The position numbers and the translations under genes were made by a program. The notes under the pieces are model-generated. The model was not told where the DNA came from. It ran no database searches and saw only the letters and a list, made by a program, of their open reading frames with translations. Shown one piece after another: positions 39,106 to 51,896 of a stretch of 64,000 nucleotides of DNA; within the stretch, counting starts at the first letter, position 1, and every line of letters starts with the position of its first letter. The stretch is from Malus domestica (lineage: Eukaryota; Streptophyta; Magnoliopsida; Rosales; Rosaceae): assembly GCF_042453785.1 (NCBI RefSeq), contig NC_091673.1, positions 6,276,001-6,340,000 on the forward strand. The letters run 5' to 3'.

Positions 39106-39560
39106 GTTGTCCCTATTCCAAATACGAAACGCATTTCATAGTTCATACCATTTCTGAATATAGTAATGATAATGGGCAAGGCTCTCGGATCGGTTCATCC
39201 TATATCGCTTAGATTTAAGTATTTAATATCAATAAATAAGATCAAAGTCGAAAAAATAAAGAATGGAAGTGCGGTTTTTTCAATGCGTCAATGTCTTAGA
39301 AAAAACAAAAATCCATCCTGCATCGAGAATTTCATTTCAAAAACTTGACGGGCGTAGTAGGAAATCATTCTTTATAATAATCATCTGCAGTGATCAGTTT
39401 CATAACTATAATTCGTCTACATAGTAATATTCTCCGCAACTGCCCCTTAAACCTCCCTCCAAGATTCCTTTACATTGCTAGAGAGCACTCTACAAGCTCA
39501 TTAACCCTGTTCCGTATACTGTCAAACAGTTATTTAGTTATGTGCATATAGGGAGCCAAA

Positions 39561-42255
39561 TCAGAGCTCCGTGTGCACAATATCCGCCCTAGTGAGATCT
39601 GCGAGCTCAGCTTCAGAGGTCTGATCGGTGATTGTAGAGTCTTTGTCATGGGAATTCAGACAATCTGCTGAGGGATGCACAATGCCATACCCGAAGCCTT
39701 GCGCAGAGTTGCAGTATGTTTCCACTTGGCCGTCCTCCCTCTCTAAGTTGACGTCAGTCAGGACTATGTTGCTGCATGGAACTGTGTCACTGCACGCAAA
39801 TTTCATGGCCTTCGCACTCTTTGTGGTTCCAGAAATGTTCATGTACATGACTTGGGTTATTTCCACCGCTGATGTCTGAAATGTAAGGACAAAGAAAAGC
39901 AACATAATCACAATTAACAGAAATTTGACGGGGTTTTGGTTATGATTGATTTACGTGAAGAGTTCGGGAGTTTATAAGATGATCAGAGTCAAATGGCTGA
40001 GAACTCAGTGGTGCAGGAAAGCAGAAATTTAGAGCATTACCAGATTTTGACAAGGTTTGGGGGAATCGCAGTAAAACTGATCTATGATTATCGGGTTTGA
40101 TACATTTTCCATCCTCACATTCTGAAAACGGATACCACGTACATAACCAGAACCACCCTATATACCCAAATGCCACAAAGCGAATGTTACCGTAGGGGAT
40201 CCATCAATAACCCGAAAAATAAAATAAAAAAATCTAATTAATAGATTAAAAACCTGCCAAGTCTTAATCCTGAGGCCATTGGTCGTCTCCCTGAGGTATG
40301 CCGTATCCAAGACCACTTTTGTGACCATGTCAGTGGAGTTGCCCTTCCCAAGACTTCCGATGCTAAGTAACAGAATGTCATGCCAATAAAGGTAATGAGA
40401 ATAACAATTTTCAGTTTCATTTACTTGCACCTTGAACGATGACTGACTAATTTGAGCCTGCTATGTATCTCTTTTGGGAGGACATGACTACATGAGACAC
40501 AACTGCAGCATTAGTCTACAACAAAAGTAGATGATACCTGATTCCATGTCCTGGTCCGCAAAAGATTCTCTTCATCTTAATTCCGGAGGTACCACTGACA
40601 ATTGAGACGCAATCATCCCCTGAATCAACAGGAAACACGATGTGTCATGTGATTGACTGATTGAGTGCCTTTCAAGTGTAATCTATTGTTTCTTTCGTAC
40701 CCAATCAAATGTTATTTTATGATATTCTTTCTTCATATCACCAATTTGATCTCGTTTCCATTCCAGTTCCTACTTTTGAGTTATGAAAAGTGATCTGAGA
40801 AATGATATTGAAGAAAGTTTGAGAACCTGTTCCAATTTTGCAGTCTTGGAGAACCACATTAGTAGATGCTGTGATATGGATTCCATCAGTGTTGGGACTA
40901 TCTCCTGGAGCCGAGACTAGCACTGCATCAACTCGCACCGCGTCACAATGAGAGATGACAAAATTCATCTGTTGGGCGTTCTTGATGGTGATGCCTTTTA
41001 CCTTTATAGCTGAGCTTTTATCAATAGTAAATGCCTGCAAATAAAAACCCAACTTAAATTCTATCCGGTGATCATCCTGATCCATGTCATTTAAATAAAC
41101 TCATTTTTGGATCGGAGGGAAAAGTACATACTGTTGGTGCCCCTCTGCAAGGCTGTAGAGAAAAAAAGAAACAGAGATAAATCAATATGAACTTGTAAAT
41201 GGTCTGGATTTAAGTATTTGGATACAGTAGAAATGATAAAACGCGAAGATATACATTTGTCTTGTTCTTTTTGCAGGATGCGGCCCACCATTTACTGCCT
41301 GAGCCGTCAATAACGCCATTCCCTTGGAAAAGAACTCCAGTCAATTTAGTGAAATCAAGCCATGTTCGTGGAAATCTCGGATCCCAGTTATTAGGCTCAT
41401 CTGGAGCTACTATAGTTCCTTCAATCTGTGCATCAGTCGTACCATTTACAAACATGAACATTTCATATTTTCATACCATTGCAAAGAGATGGAATATAAA
41501 GAGTTATCATTGATGATTAGAACGAAGATGGATTATAAGGATCTAACTTTACTAAAATCAAGAAAGGTTTTACCTGGATGATTAGGTTATCCGCGCATGG
41601 CCCTTGAAATTTTGTAGCATTCACTAGATACTGGTGTCCTTGGGGTACCAAGAAAACTGCATTTGTTGTATTGCAAGCGATACCCCAGGCTTTCTGGAAA
41701 GCCTAAGAATAATGGCATTGTAAAGGGATTAAATGTCAACAATTATGGCAAACGGTTCGGGTAAATGATTTTTCGTGGTTAAAATTGGCAAAGTTCAGAC
41801 ATGATAGAGCTGTGAAGCGTCATGTCCTTTTTCCAATAAATTAACTGCTGATCACAATATGTTGTATAATATTCATTCAGTTTATTGGTATCAAAAGTTG
41901 AGTATCAATATTTTGGCAAAATCTAGTATTTAAAAGTGGGTCTAATTGTTCAAGAAATGAGGCGCATTTGAATGACAAAAAAAAAGTGACCAAATATACA
42001 ACCGTGTATGCTCACCTGAGTATCATCAGAAACTCCATCTCCAACTGCACCAAAGCTATCCACGTTAACAAGAATCTTGCAACCTCGTTCACTTTTCCAT
42101 GTCGGAATGTCAAAAACATCCAGCTCGCTGTCTTCTTGTATGTGAAAACTTTCAAGCTCATGGAGCATGCAACTGCTGTCAGACACCAAGTTTCCTGCAA
42201 CTCCAAAAACTGCTATCAGCATACCAAAACCGAAAACCGCAGGGAATTTATCCAT
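39561..42255 (-). CDS. Polygalacturonase (GH28), second gene
   Basis: A secreted pectin hydrolase. Nine coding exons on the minus strand: 42255-42016, 41702-41574, 41425-41255, 41152-41132 (only 21 bp), 41034-40827, 40619-40538, 40362-40254, 40157-40041 and 39875-39561, giving 463 residues with every phase closing. A signal peptide (FPAVFGFGMLIAVFGVAG) precedes a short acidic spacer, then NVDSFGAVGDGVSDDTQ opens the GH28 fold. Catalytic motifs: NTD at 235-237, GDDC at 257-260, GPGHG at 278-282 and RIK at 315-317. The C-terminal tail after HPSADC is unusually long and acidic (SHDKDSTITDQTSEAELADL). It lacks the proline-rich linker of the neighbouring polygalacturonase and has a different exon pattern, so the two are not a recent tandem duplicate. 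A TATAAAT lies 73 bp upstream of the ATG. Confidence 0.95.
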
Positions 42256-42327
42256 GCTTGTCTTTTTTTTTTTTTTTTTTTGGCAAGATTGATCGATTCG
42301 TATAACTTCAATGAACAATGGGTTACC

Positions 42328-42334
42328 ATTTATA
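42328..42334 (-). promoter_or_regulatory. TATA box of the second polygalacturonase
   Basis: TATAAAT on the minus strand about 75 bp upstream of the start codon. Good match and spacing, though the leader would be short. Confidence 0.5.
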
Positions 42335-42850
42335 CGTACAGATTAGTTTAAGAATTACCAAGGGTTTTCTGGGATAAAATGGCTTGGCTTGGAAGTAGAT
42401 GAAGATGTTACATTTTCTACAAGCCCACACTTAAAGCAAGGGAAAATCTTTGTTGCTTGCTTTACTCTAAAATCAGTGAACAAAAATGCACCAGTAATAG
42501 GGGTTTCAGTGTGAGGCATCTGTTTCAGGATAAAAGGCAAGTAAAGATATATCAGCAAAGTGCAATACTTTCTGGAAAAATCGAATTTCAAGGATTTTTA
42601 AGGACAATTTGAATATTTAAAAATTGAAATAAAATGATTGGATGTACAGTTGCAGTGCCGTACAACAAAATCTAAAATTATTTTTCTTGTAAGAAAAGCA
42701 AAAGAAAAGGTCAACGAGTTAGTTAGACCAAAAATAGAAAAACACAATAGTAACAGACTAACAGTAACCCTATTGAGAAGATGTAAACCTCATAAGCAGG
42801 GGCCAGCTAGGTGAAAATTTAGCTGAAAGCATCATGCGGTGGAGAAAATT

Positions 42851-43029
42851 TAGCTGTAAACCCAAGAGGTCACACTTAGTGCGATGGCAAGTGCCTTCGC
42901 CCATGAGCGGTAGGTCTTGGGTTCGAGACTTGGGAGCAGCCTCTCCATAAAATGGGGGTAAGGCTAGCCGACATTCACCTCTCCCAGACATTGCGTAAGG
43001 CGGGAGCCTTGTGCACTGGGTACGACGAC
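42851..43029 (+). mobile_element. tRNA-derived SINE, full-length copy 2
   Basis: A 179-bp element with a pol III-type promoter: a box A-like stretch TTAGTGCGATGGCAAGTGCC and a box B-like GGTCTTGGGTTCGAGACTTGG. A conserved tail follows (GGGGGTAAGGCTAGCCGACA, CTCTCCCAGAC, GGGAGCCTTGTGCACTGG). It is flanked by a 21-bp target duplication starting CATCATGCGGTGGAGA (42830-42850 and 43030-43050) with a single mismatch. The short, T-type 3' end resembles the Au-SINE group, from memory. Confidence 0.85.
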
Positions 43030-43326
43030 CATCATGCGGTGGAGAGAATTCCGATGAGACTGCTTGATTAGGACAATTCTCACACAAAGTGGGATCGCGT
43101 GGGACTGAGTGGAGTCAAGTGGGATTAAAATACAAGGGATCCCGTGTTTCTATGAGAGGTGGTCAACGGAACCCCTACCTAAGATTTTCTCCATTCAGTG
43201 TAACAGTGGGTTCAATGAAGAATCCGATCAGGTGGTTTCATCATTTCAAAATGCTAGCAGTGATGGTGACTGTTTACCTCGACCAATGAAGAATTACAAC
43301 ACTCCAGCGTTTGCTCATGAACACTT

Positions 43327-43882
43327 TCATAAATAGACACTGAACTTTCCAATGTCACCGCATTTCCCGTACATATATATTAGAGCAGATTGAACATAAA
43401 CATTCCCACCGTGACCAAAACCCAACTTCACAACATAAGAGTGCATCTGCTTTACAAGTTCAAAATTCTCAGTCCAACTAGCTAAATTCAAAAACCCTAC
43501 AAACAAAGTTAACAAACCGATCGATGGCCTCTTCTCCCAAAACTGCATCTCAGCAAATAACTCAAGCGCATCAAGTGGTAAACCATTTTCGGTGTAGACC
43601 TTCTTCGGAATAGCTTCAAATGCTTCTGTTGCATCAATCAAGCTCCCACAAGCAGAGTATAAATCCACCAGAGCATTGGCAACGAATGTATTTGATTCCA
43701 CCCATCCGTCCTTAACAATGCGGCAATGCAGCTGCTTTCCTGCTTCCAAAAGCCTCCCACTACAACTTCCGAGGATCAAATAACAGTAAGTAAGCGCATT
43801 TGGATCCACACCATCTAATTCCATCCTGGAAAACACACCAGATAGCTCATCCACCCGACACAACACACAAAACCCACGTAAC
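43327..43882 (-). pseudogene. PPR gene, third (3') piece
   Basis: This continues the PPR frame of 49434-49520 across copia element A: after the shared GTTAC the frame reads RGFCVLCRVDEL, then PPR units DGVDPNALTYCYLILGSCSG, AGKQLHCRIVKDGWVESNTF and ALVDLYSACGSLIDATEAFE. Inside the piece, EAIPKKVYTENG looks like an in-frame loss of about a dozen residues of one repeat. A frameshift near 43345 ends the frame at GKFSVYL; the next frame continues SVSIYESVHEQTLECCNS and then decays. PPR proteins bind organelle RNA; this copy is not expected to make a working one. Confidence 0.85.
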
Positions 43883-44546
43883 TGTTGTGCTAAGATAGCA
43901 CCAAACCCGTTGGAACCAACTCAAGCTAACCCACAGGAAATTTACCAAATGAAAATGCAAGAACAAAATATTAAAGACACCAAGATTTTAACGAGGTTCC
44001 TCAACAGTCAGTGTAACTGGAGTACGTCCTCGGAGCAGTATGAGCTCACCCAATAATCCACTATCAACCAAATGGGAGTTTACAAAGTGTTGGCAATCTC
44101 ACAACCCAAATAACCCAATACACCCAATAACTCTCACACTCTAAAGAAACAAATAGAGAAAGAAATATAGTGATTAATTTCTTCTCTATACAAAGCTCAT
44201 AGTTATTACAACAATAACACTTTGATGGAGTGAGAACTATCCAATGAAAGGAACAACAACTCCTTCTCTCAAAATGGTACTGCATCAGTACCTTCTTTCT
44301 CTCCCTCTCTTCTCTTCGGCTCACCAATTTTTCTGCTCTCTTAAAAAAACAAAAGGGCAGCAGCTCCCTCATCATAACATAGCCTTCATTCAAGTCACCC
44401 CGTGACTTCCCATGGACCAAGAAAACTTTAGACAAATATCCCTTTTCTTTTCCCCAAAATAAGGAAGAGACATAATTATTTTGTCTACCTTTTTCTTTAT
44501 AATTTTTTATAGTCAAAAGTTGGCCACTTGGCCACATACTCCAACA
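43883..44546 (-). repeat. 3' LTR of copia element A
   Basis: 664 bp; starts TGTTGTGCTAAG and ends ACTCCAACA on the plus strand. It differs from the 5' LTR at about six bases. Confidence 0.95.
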
Positions 44547-44685
44547 ATCTCCACTTTGGCCAAGTTTCGAAAAACGCCATGATAAGCCAACCAACACAAT
44601 TAACACACAACATCACTCACAAACACTAGCAAGAGAACAACTCATGCCGAGCCAAATGCTCCAAAACTCCTACTGCTCAACGCCT

Positions 44686-47600
44686 TCTTTATATAGGCAA
44701 AATGTGAGCCAAGTTCAAACAGTGAACAAACTTGGCTACACCAACAACCTTAGTCAACATATCAGCGGGGTTGTCTTTAGTTGGAATCTTCTGGAGAATG
44801 ATTTCCCCCTCACCAACAATTTCACGAACAAAGTGATAACGCACATCTATGTGCTTGGTCCTCGCATGATGAACCTGATACTTAGCCAAATAAATGGCAC
44901 TCTGACTATCACAATGTACCTCCACCTGCTTCTGATCAACCCCCAAATCTCTAATCAGCCCATGTATCCAAATGGCCTCCTTTATAGTTTCAGCAACTGC
45001 CATATATTCAGCCTCTGTAGTAGACAAGGCAACAGACGACTGCAAAATGGACCTCCAACAAACTGGTCATTTAGCCATAGTAAACACATAGCCTGTAGTT
45101 GACCTCCTTCCATCCAGATCACCTGCATAATCTGAATCAACATAACCAACTGCAAAATGACCAATACCAGAGTCATCTCTCTCAAAGCATAAACCAACAT
45201 CTCGAGTACCATGGAGATATCTCAATATCCACTTAGCTGCTTGCCAGTGCTCTTTACCTGGATTATGCATATATCGACTCACCATGCCAACTGCATGAGC
45301 AATATCCGGTCTAGAGCATACCATTGCATACATCAAACTACCAACCAAATTTGCATATGGTATATTTTTCATTTGCAGCTTCTCTTTATCATTTTTAGGA
45401 CATTGTAGAGAACTCAATTTAAAATGAGGAGCCAAAGGGGTACTAACCGGTTTGGTTGAATCATAAACTCCAAACTTCCGAATCAACTTCTCAAGGTATT
45501 GTCTTTGATTCAAACTGACCAAACCCTTCTCTCTATCTCTAGTGATCTCCATGCCAATGATCTTCTTCGCTTCACCAAGATCCTTCATCTCAAACTCATT
45601 CTTCATTTGCTTCTTCAATTTTTCAATCTCTTCAACATTCTTTGAGGCAATCAACATATCATCAACATATATCAACAAATAAATGAAAGACTCATCTTGC
45701 AACTTCTTGAAGTACACACAATGATCATATTGACTTCTAGAATAATTTTGGCCTCTCATAAATTTATCAAACCTCAAATACCATTGCCTTGGAGATTGCT
45801 TCAAGCCATAAAGTGATTTCTTCAATTTGCAAAACAAATTCTCCTTCCCTTTCACTATATACCCATCCGGTTGACACATATAAATCTCTTCATTCAAATC
45901 ACCATGTAGGAAAGCCGTCTTCACATCGAGTTGCACAAGCTCAAGATCATATTGTGCAACAAGAGCTAACATAATACGAATTGAGGAGTGCTTCACAACC
46001 GGAGAAAAGATTTCATTGTAGTCAATGCCCTCCTTTTGTGCATACCCTTTAGCAACTAATCTTGCTTTAAATCTCACATTGCTTTTCTCATCAGCATCTT
46101 CCTTCTTGGCATACACCCATTTGCAACCGATAGCTTTCTTGCCCTTAGGCAATTTAGCTAACTCCCAAGTCTTGTTCTTCAAGAGAGAATTCATCTCATC
46201 ACCCATGGCATTGCACCACCTCTTCTTCTCCTCACTCTCAATGGCTTCCTCGAAATTAGATGGAATCTCATCAGTGATAATAGGAAGAGCAAAAGAAACA
46301 TAGTCACTATACCGAGCTGGCTTGGTAATTTGTCTCTTTCCTCTATTCTTGGCAATAGACTCTTAAGGTGAAACTTGCTCTTCAACTTGAATAGAATCTT
46401 CAAGTTCAACTTCTTCAACATCCTCATGGTCTCCAACTTCTTCACTTGTAGTGGCTTCGACATCAGCGGAAATAGGATTTGAAGTACCAGAGGCAACTTT
46501 CTCAAGCTCCACCTGTTGGACATCTTTCACATTCTTCTCAGAGACTTTGTACATACTTTCTTCATCAAATGTCACATCTCTGCTGATTACAAGTTTTTTC
46601 ATCTCTGGGCACCACAACCTGTAACCTTTGACACCACTACTAAAACCAAGAAAGATAGCCTTTTTGGCTCTAGGATCAAGTTTATTTTCAGTCACATGAA
46701 AATAAGCAGGTGAACCAAAAATACGGATATAGTCATAATCAGAAAAAGGTTTTCCAGTCCATACCTCCATTGGTGTCTTACCCTGAACAGCAGCTGAGGG
46801 TAACCGGTTGATGATGTGACATGCATAATTAACTGCCTCTGCCCAAAATGACTTGCTTAAACCCGACTGAGACAACATACATCTAACCTTCTCAAGCAAG
46901 GTTTGATTCAATCTTTCTGCAACTCCATTTTGTTGTGGAGTTCCCCGAACACTGAAATGTCTCACAATTCCTTCCTCTTTGCAAACTTTAAAGAAAGGAT
47001 CGGATGTGTATTCACCACCATTATCCGATCTCAAAATCTTAATCTTTCTCCCAGTCTGGTTCTCAACCATTTTCTTCCAACCCAAGAAAATGCTTAACAC
47101 CTCACTCTTGTGCTTCATAGTGTAGACCCAAGACCTTCTTGAATAATCATCAACAAAGGTCACGAACCAATGTCTACCACTCAAAGAGGGAGTCTTTGTA
47201 GGACCCCAAACATCCGAATGCACATAATCAATAATGCCCTTCGTCTGATGTACCGCAGTACCAAACTTCACTCTAGTTTGCTTCCCCAAGACACAATGCT
47301 CGCAGAAATCAAGCTTACAAGTCGTGGCACCTTTTAGAAGACCTTTTTTCACAAGCCCTTGTAGAGCTTTCTCACCGGCATGGCCTAATCTCATATGCCA
47401 CAATCTAGTAGTATCTGAATCAAATGTGCCCATATTTTCAGAGACTACAGATGCTTCACCTATCACAGTGCTTCCCTGCAATAAATACAAATGGCCACAT
47501 CTAGGAGCTTTCATCACAACAAGTGCACCATAAGTAACTTTCAATGTCTGTCCATCTGAATGAAACCTGAAGCCCTTGGATTCCAAAGTACCCAAAGAAA

Positions 47601-48720
47601 TAAGATTTTTCTTCAAATTCGGTACATACCGAACACCTGTCAACTCTTTAACCATGCCATCATGCAACTTCAAACGAACTGTACCAATCCCTTTTGTTGT
47701 GCAAGGATTGTCATCTCCCATGAACACAACGCCACCATCAAACTCTTTCAAGCTTGAAAACCAATTTTTGTGAGGAGTCATATGATGAGTACAACCCGTA
47801 TCCAACACCCACTTAGTAGCACAATCAAATGATAAGGAAGTGGTTAAAGCAAAATCAGAAAAATCTGTTTCAACCTCAGCAACATTAGCTTCAGAACTTT
47901 CTTTTCCTTTGGTCTTCAATTTGGGACAATCTTTCTTCCAATGGCCCTTATTACGACAAAAGGCACATTCATCCCTTTCCAAAGGTTTTCTACCTTTAGA
48001 GTTTCCTCTAGGTCGAGACTGTGATTTTTTCCTGCTAGAAGATGACCTCCTCTCCGACGATCTACCTCTAACAAATAAAGCTTCAGAGGTACTATCATGA
48101 TTTTTATCTCTATGCCTCATTTCATAATTCATCAAGGCATTTGACACATCTTCAAATTTCACAGTTTCTTTACCATGCATAATAGTGGTAACAAAATGCT
48201 CATAAGAGTCCGGCAATGAATTCAACAATATTAAGGCCTTATCTTCATCCTTAATATCCTCATCTAAATTTAACAAGTCGGCAATCAACTTATTAAAAGC
48301 ATCAAGGTGTCTAATCATTTTTGTACCTTCTTTGTATTGGAAGCGGTAGAGTTTTTTCTTCAAGTGTAGCCGGTTATCTGCACTCTTCGTCATATACTTG
48401 TCTTCCAATTTTTGCCACAACACACTTGCCAATGTCTCCCGCATCACAAAATACTTCTGAGTTTTTGCAAGGCACAACCGAATTGAAGAGCAAGCCCACA
48501 AATTTAATTTCTCCCATTCCAGCTTCGACATAGCTTCCGGCTTCTCTCCCAAAGCGGCAAGTAGATCTTGTTGAGCCAACACATCTTTGACCTCACATTG
48601 CCACATCCCGAAGTTGTTTGTGCCATCAAACTTTTCCACTTCGAACTTTGCATTTTGCACCGTAGTTCTTGCAAACTCGGAGGTGCTTCCAAAAGGATTC
48701 TCATCTTGCCCGTCTGACAT
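44686..48720 (-). pseudogene. Gag-pol of copia element A, two in-frame stops
   Basis: Starts at the ATG at 48720 (MSDGQDENPFGS); a frame from 48729 would need a TTG start. In order: a gag domain (KFEVEKFDGTNNFGMW), the zinc knuckle CAFCRNKGHWKKDC, the protease site WVLDTGCTHHMT, an integrase with HSDVWGP and DNGGEYTS, RT with QLDVKTAFLHGDL and YVDDML, and RNase H with ALSTTEAEYMAV and a C-terminal NPADMLTK. Two stop codons interrupt an otherwise continuous frame: TAA at 46365-46363 between integrase and RT, and TGA-type termination at 45069-45067 between RT and RNase H. No frameshift is seen, since all three pieces share one frame. The copy therefore looks recently inactivated, or its parent supplied proteins in trans. 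Confidence 0.9.
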
Positions 48721-48769
48721 CTTTGGCAACTAGACAGTACCTAAGAGCAACCAGTGCTCTGATACCAAT

Positions 48770-49433
48770 TGTTGTGCTAAGATAGCACCAAACCCGTTGG
48801 AACCAACTCAAGCTAACCCACAGGAAATTTACCAAATGAAAATGCAAGAACAAAATATTAAAGACACCAAGATTTTAACGAGGTTCCTCAACAGTCAGTG
48901 TAACTGGAGTACGTCCTCGGAGCAGTAGAAGCTCACCCAATAATCCACTATCAAACAAATGGGAGTTTACAAAGTGTTGGCAATCTCACAACCCAAATAA
49001 CCCAATACACCCAATAACTCTCACACTCTAAAGAAACAAATAGAGAAAGAAATATAGTGATTAATTTCTTCTTTATACAAAACTCATAGTTATTACAACA
49101 ATAACACTTTGATGGAGTGAGAACTATCCAATGAAAGGAACAACAACTCATTCTCTCAAAATGGTACTGCATCAGTACCTTCTTTCTCTCCCTCTCTTCT
49201 CTTCGGCTCACCAATTTTTCTGCTCTCTTAAAAAAACAAAAGGGCAGCAGCTCCCTCATCATAACATAGCCTTCATTCAAGTCACCCCGTGACTTCCCAT
49301 GGACCAAGAAAACTTTAGACAAATATCCCTTTTCTTTTCCCCAAAATAAGGAAGAGACATAATTATTTTGTCTACCTTTTTCTTTATAATTTTTTATAGT
49401 CAAAAGTTGGCCACTTGGCCACATACTCCAACA
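48770..49433 (-). repeat. 5' LTR of copia element A
   Basis: 664 bp, bounded by the primer-binding site on one side and the GTAAC target duplication plus PPR coding sequence on the other. Confidence 0.95.
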
Positions 49434-49520
49434 GTAACAACACATTCCAAACAGCTAAGTTTCGGTCCAGCAACTCATCAAACAGCTTCACAGCTACATT
49501 GTCTAGTCCCATATGGAAAT
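49434..49520 (-). pseudogene. PPR gene, middle piece between the two copia elements
   Basis: An 87-bp island of coding sequence. The minus strand reads HMGLDNVAVKLF, then DELLDRNLAVWNVLL, a classic PPR helix pair. Its right edge carries the ATTTC duplication of element B and its left edge the GTTAC duplication of element A. It joins both other PPR pieces in the same frame. Confidence 0.9.
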
Positions 49521-50054
49521 TGTTGAAAACACTGCACAAAATCAAAGACAGGGAATGAGTTTACCAAGAAAATTGAAGAACCAAAGAACACAAAGATATC
49601 TTGGGTTGAGTCGCGGACAATGTCGCTTTCTTTAAGACGTTTCGCGGCTCTGCCCAAAGTGTGCAAGCAGTCACAAGTGCCACGCCGTCCCCAGGATAAA
49701 ACTGCCCAGAATCACAACTAAATAGACCTTTGCATTGAGAAAGATCCAAAGCTTTCACCCACTCTACAACTCAATGTTCTCAAAATATTTTTCCGTTTTT
49801 CAGTAATGTGTTTCCCGACTAGAACCCTAGCATTTAAATACTACTTAGAGGGATATTAACGTTGGGGTAGTTCAGGAGAAAATGCTCATAAAATTCGGCC
49901 ATTAAATTAGGAAGCAAATCAATTAGTTGAGAAAGAATAGGTCTTCTTAACAAAACAAAACTTTTTGTTGAAAAGGGATTCTCCATAAAATTAGGAATCC
50001 AACGTTAAACCATCTGACTAATTCTAAATTTTAAATAAACACACAACCCTAACA
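49521..50054 (-). repeat. 3' LTR of copia element B
   Basis: 534 bp. The last 318 bp (49737-50054) match the shortened 5' LTR. Confidence 0.9.
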
Positions 50055-50577
50055 ATCCCCCACTTGGTTATTTAAACTTGAACATTGGGTAAACTGTGAT
50101 ATAGTCGTGCATAAATGATGGTGTTATTCAACTTGAACCAAAACATAGTGACATTGCTCCAGAATAACAAGAGTAACACTTAGTTTTGAACTCAATCTCT
50201 GACAACAAAGCACACACGACTCCTCTTGGGTGAAGCTCAAGGCCAGCACAGTTTCGGCCATGTGCTTGTATCCCAGTTTAGTGATAGTGCTAGAAGTTAG
50301 CCCTAGAAACTTCATAGTGGCGGCCTCACCTTTACTATCACAAAGGTGAAACTATCAAGGATGCTCCTATAGCTAAATATCCTACTCAACTAGAGTATAG
50401 TTTTCATTAAGAGTTTCATAACTCATCCTTTATTCGTGCTACATGATTTTATGCCTTTGCAGACGACTTCTACAAAAAGTATGGCATGAGTCCATATCAC
50501 TTCATGGCTTGTTATTACCTGTTGAACCAATTTCTTGGGATCTCCAGTCCAAAGGTTAGTTTACCATCACAAGTGAC

Positions 50578-51896
50578 TCAACTTATCAAGGGCTTTAACC
50601 CCATTGTACTAGAGGTTTTCCAAACTTTTTCTCGTGCTAATCCTTTCGTCAAAGGGTCAGCAAGATTATCTTCAGACCTGACATGATATATTCTGACAGT
50701 CCCTTTGGAAAGAAACCCAGTTACCGTGCTGTGTTTTCGACGAATCTTTCGTCTCTTTCCATTAAAATATCGATTTTTCACTTTTGCAATAGTTGATGTG
50801 CTATCACAGTGAATAAACACAGCAGTAACTGGTTTCTCCCGTAATGGAATGTCTGACAAAAGATCCTTCAACCATCCTGCTTTTTCACTAGTTGTTGCTA
50901 GGGCAATCATTTCAGATTCCATTGTTGATTGAGCAAGTATGGTCTGTTTCTTAGACTTCCACGAGACTACAGCTCCAGCTATATTAAAAATATAGCCACT
51001 CGTGGCTTTAGAGTCTTCTGATAGTGTATTCCAATCAGCATTGCTGTATCCTTCAAGAACAGCGGGAAACTTTTCATAACATAAACCAAAATTGATAGTC
51101 CTTTTAAGGTATCTTATTACCCTTTCAATTGCATACCAGTGTTCCATATTGGGACTACTCGTGTACTTACATAGAACCCCAACTGCATAGGCTATGTCTG
51201 GCCTAGTGCAATCAGTAGCATATCTGAGGCTACCAATGATGCTTGCATACTCAATTTGTCTAACACTTTCACCAATGTTCTTAAACAGCTTCATACTATG
51301 ATCAAACGGTGTACAAGCAGGCTTACAATCAAAATATTTGAACTTCTTCAGAATTTTTTTCTAAATAATGTGATTGACTTAGAGAAAATCCCTTCTCAGT
51401 TTTGTTAACCTTTATTCCAAGAATTAAATTTGCCTCTCCTAAATCCTTCATATCAAAGTTATTGCATAGCATGGTTTTTACTTCATTTACCAGGTGAATA
51501 TTTGAGCAAAAAATAAGCATGTCATCAACATATAAACATATTACCACACATAGATTACCCTCAGTTTTAACATACATGCACTTATCACTTTCATTAATTT
51601 TGAAACCATTATCAAGAAGTAAACAATCAAATTTAGCATGTCATTGTTTAGGTGCTTGTTTTAAACCATAAAGTGACTTATTTAACCTACAAACTTTATG
51701 CTCTTGCCCAGGTATTACAAAACCATCAAGTTGATCCATGTAAATTTCTTCCTCTAGTTCTCCATTTAGAAAAGCAGTTTTAACGTCCACTTGATGCACA
51801 ACAAGATTATGTAAAGATGCTAATGCAAACATGACTCGAATGGATGTAATTCTAGATACGGGTCAGAAAATGTCAAAGAAATCATTTCTTTGTACA
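50578..51896 (-). pseudogene. RT-RNase H remnant of copia element B
   Basis: From the minus strand: DFFDIF, a stop, then PVSRITSIRVMFALASLHNL and VDVKTAFLNGELEEEIYMDQ, then YVDDMLIFC, then [19 protein letters not shown], RNase H with [19 protein letters not shown] and a final [10 protein letters not shown]. There is a stop near 51864, a break near 51641 and a frameshift near 51350. It cannot encode a working enzyme. Confidence 0.9.

Larger units (their letters stand above)
43883..49433 (-). mobile_element. Ty1/copia LTR retrotransposon A, nearly intact
   Basis: 5551 bp, inserted in the PPR gene. LTRs of 664 bp each (3' LTR 43883-44546, 5' LTR 48770-49433) begin TGTTG and end CAACA and differ at about six positions (about 99% identical), so the insertion is young. 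The 5-bp target duplication is GTAAC (43878-43882 and 49434-49438). The primer-binding site is at 48750-48767 on the minus strand (TGGTATCAGAGCACTGGT, initiator Met-tRNA). The purine tract beside the 3' LTR is AAAGTGGAGAT. Domain order in the single frame is gag, CCHC knuckle, protease, integrase, RT, RNase H, the copia order. Confidence 0.96.

Noticed and set aside
42895-42935. Functional tRNA gene
   Set aside because: Box A and box B are present, but the sequence does not fold as a cloverleaf and has SINE-type flanking duplications.
49561-49758. Frame of 65 residues taken at first as more PPR sequence
   Set aside because: The region is the LTR of element B, as shown by the ATTTC duplication at its edges.
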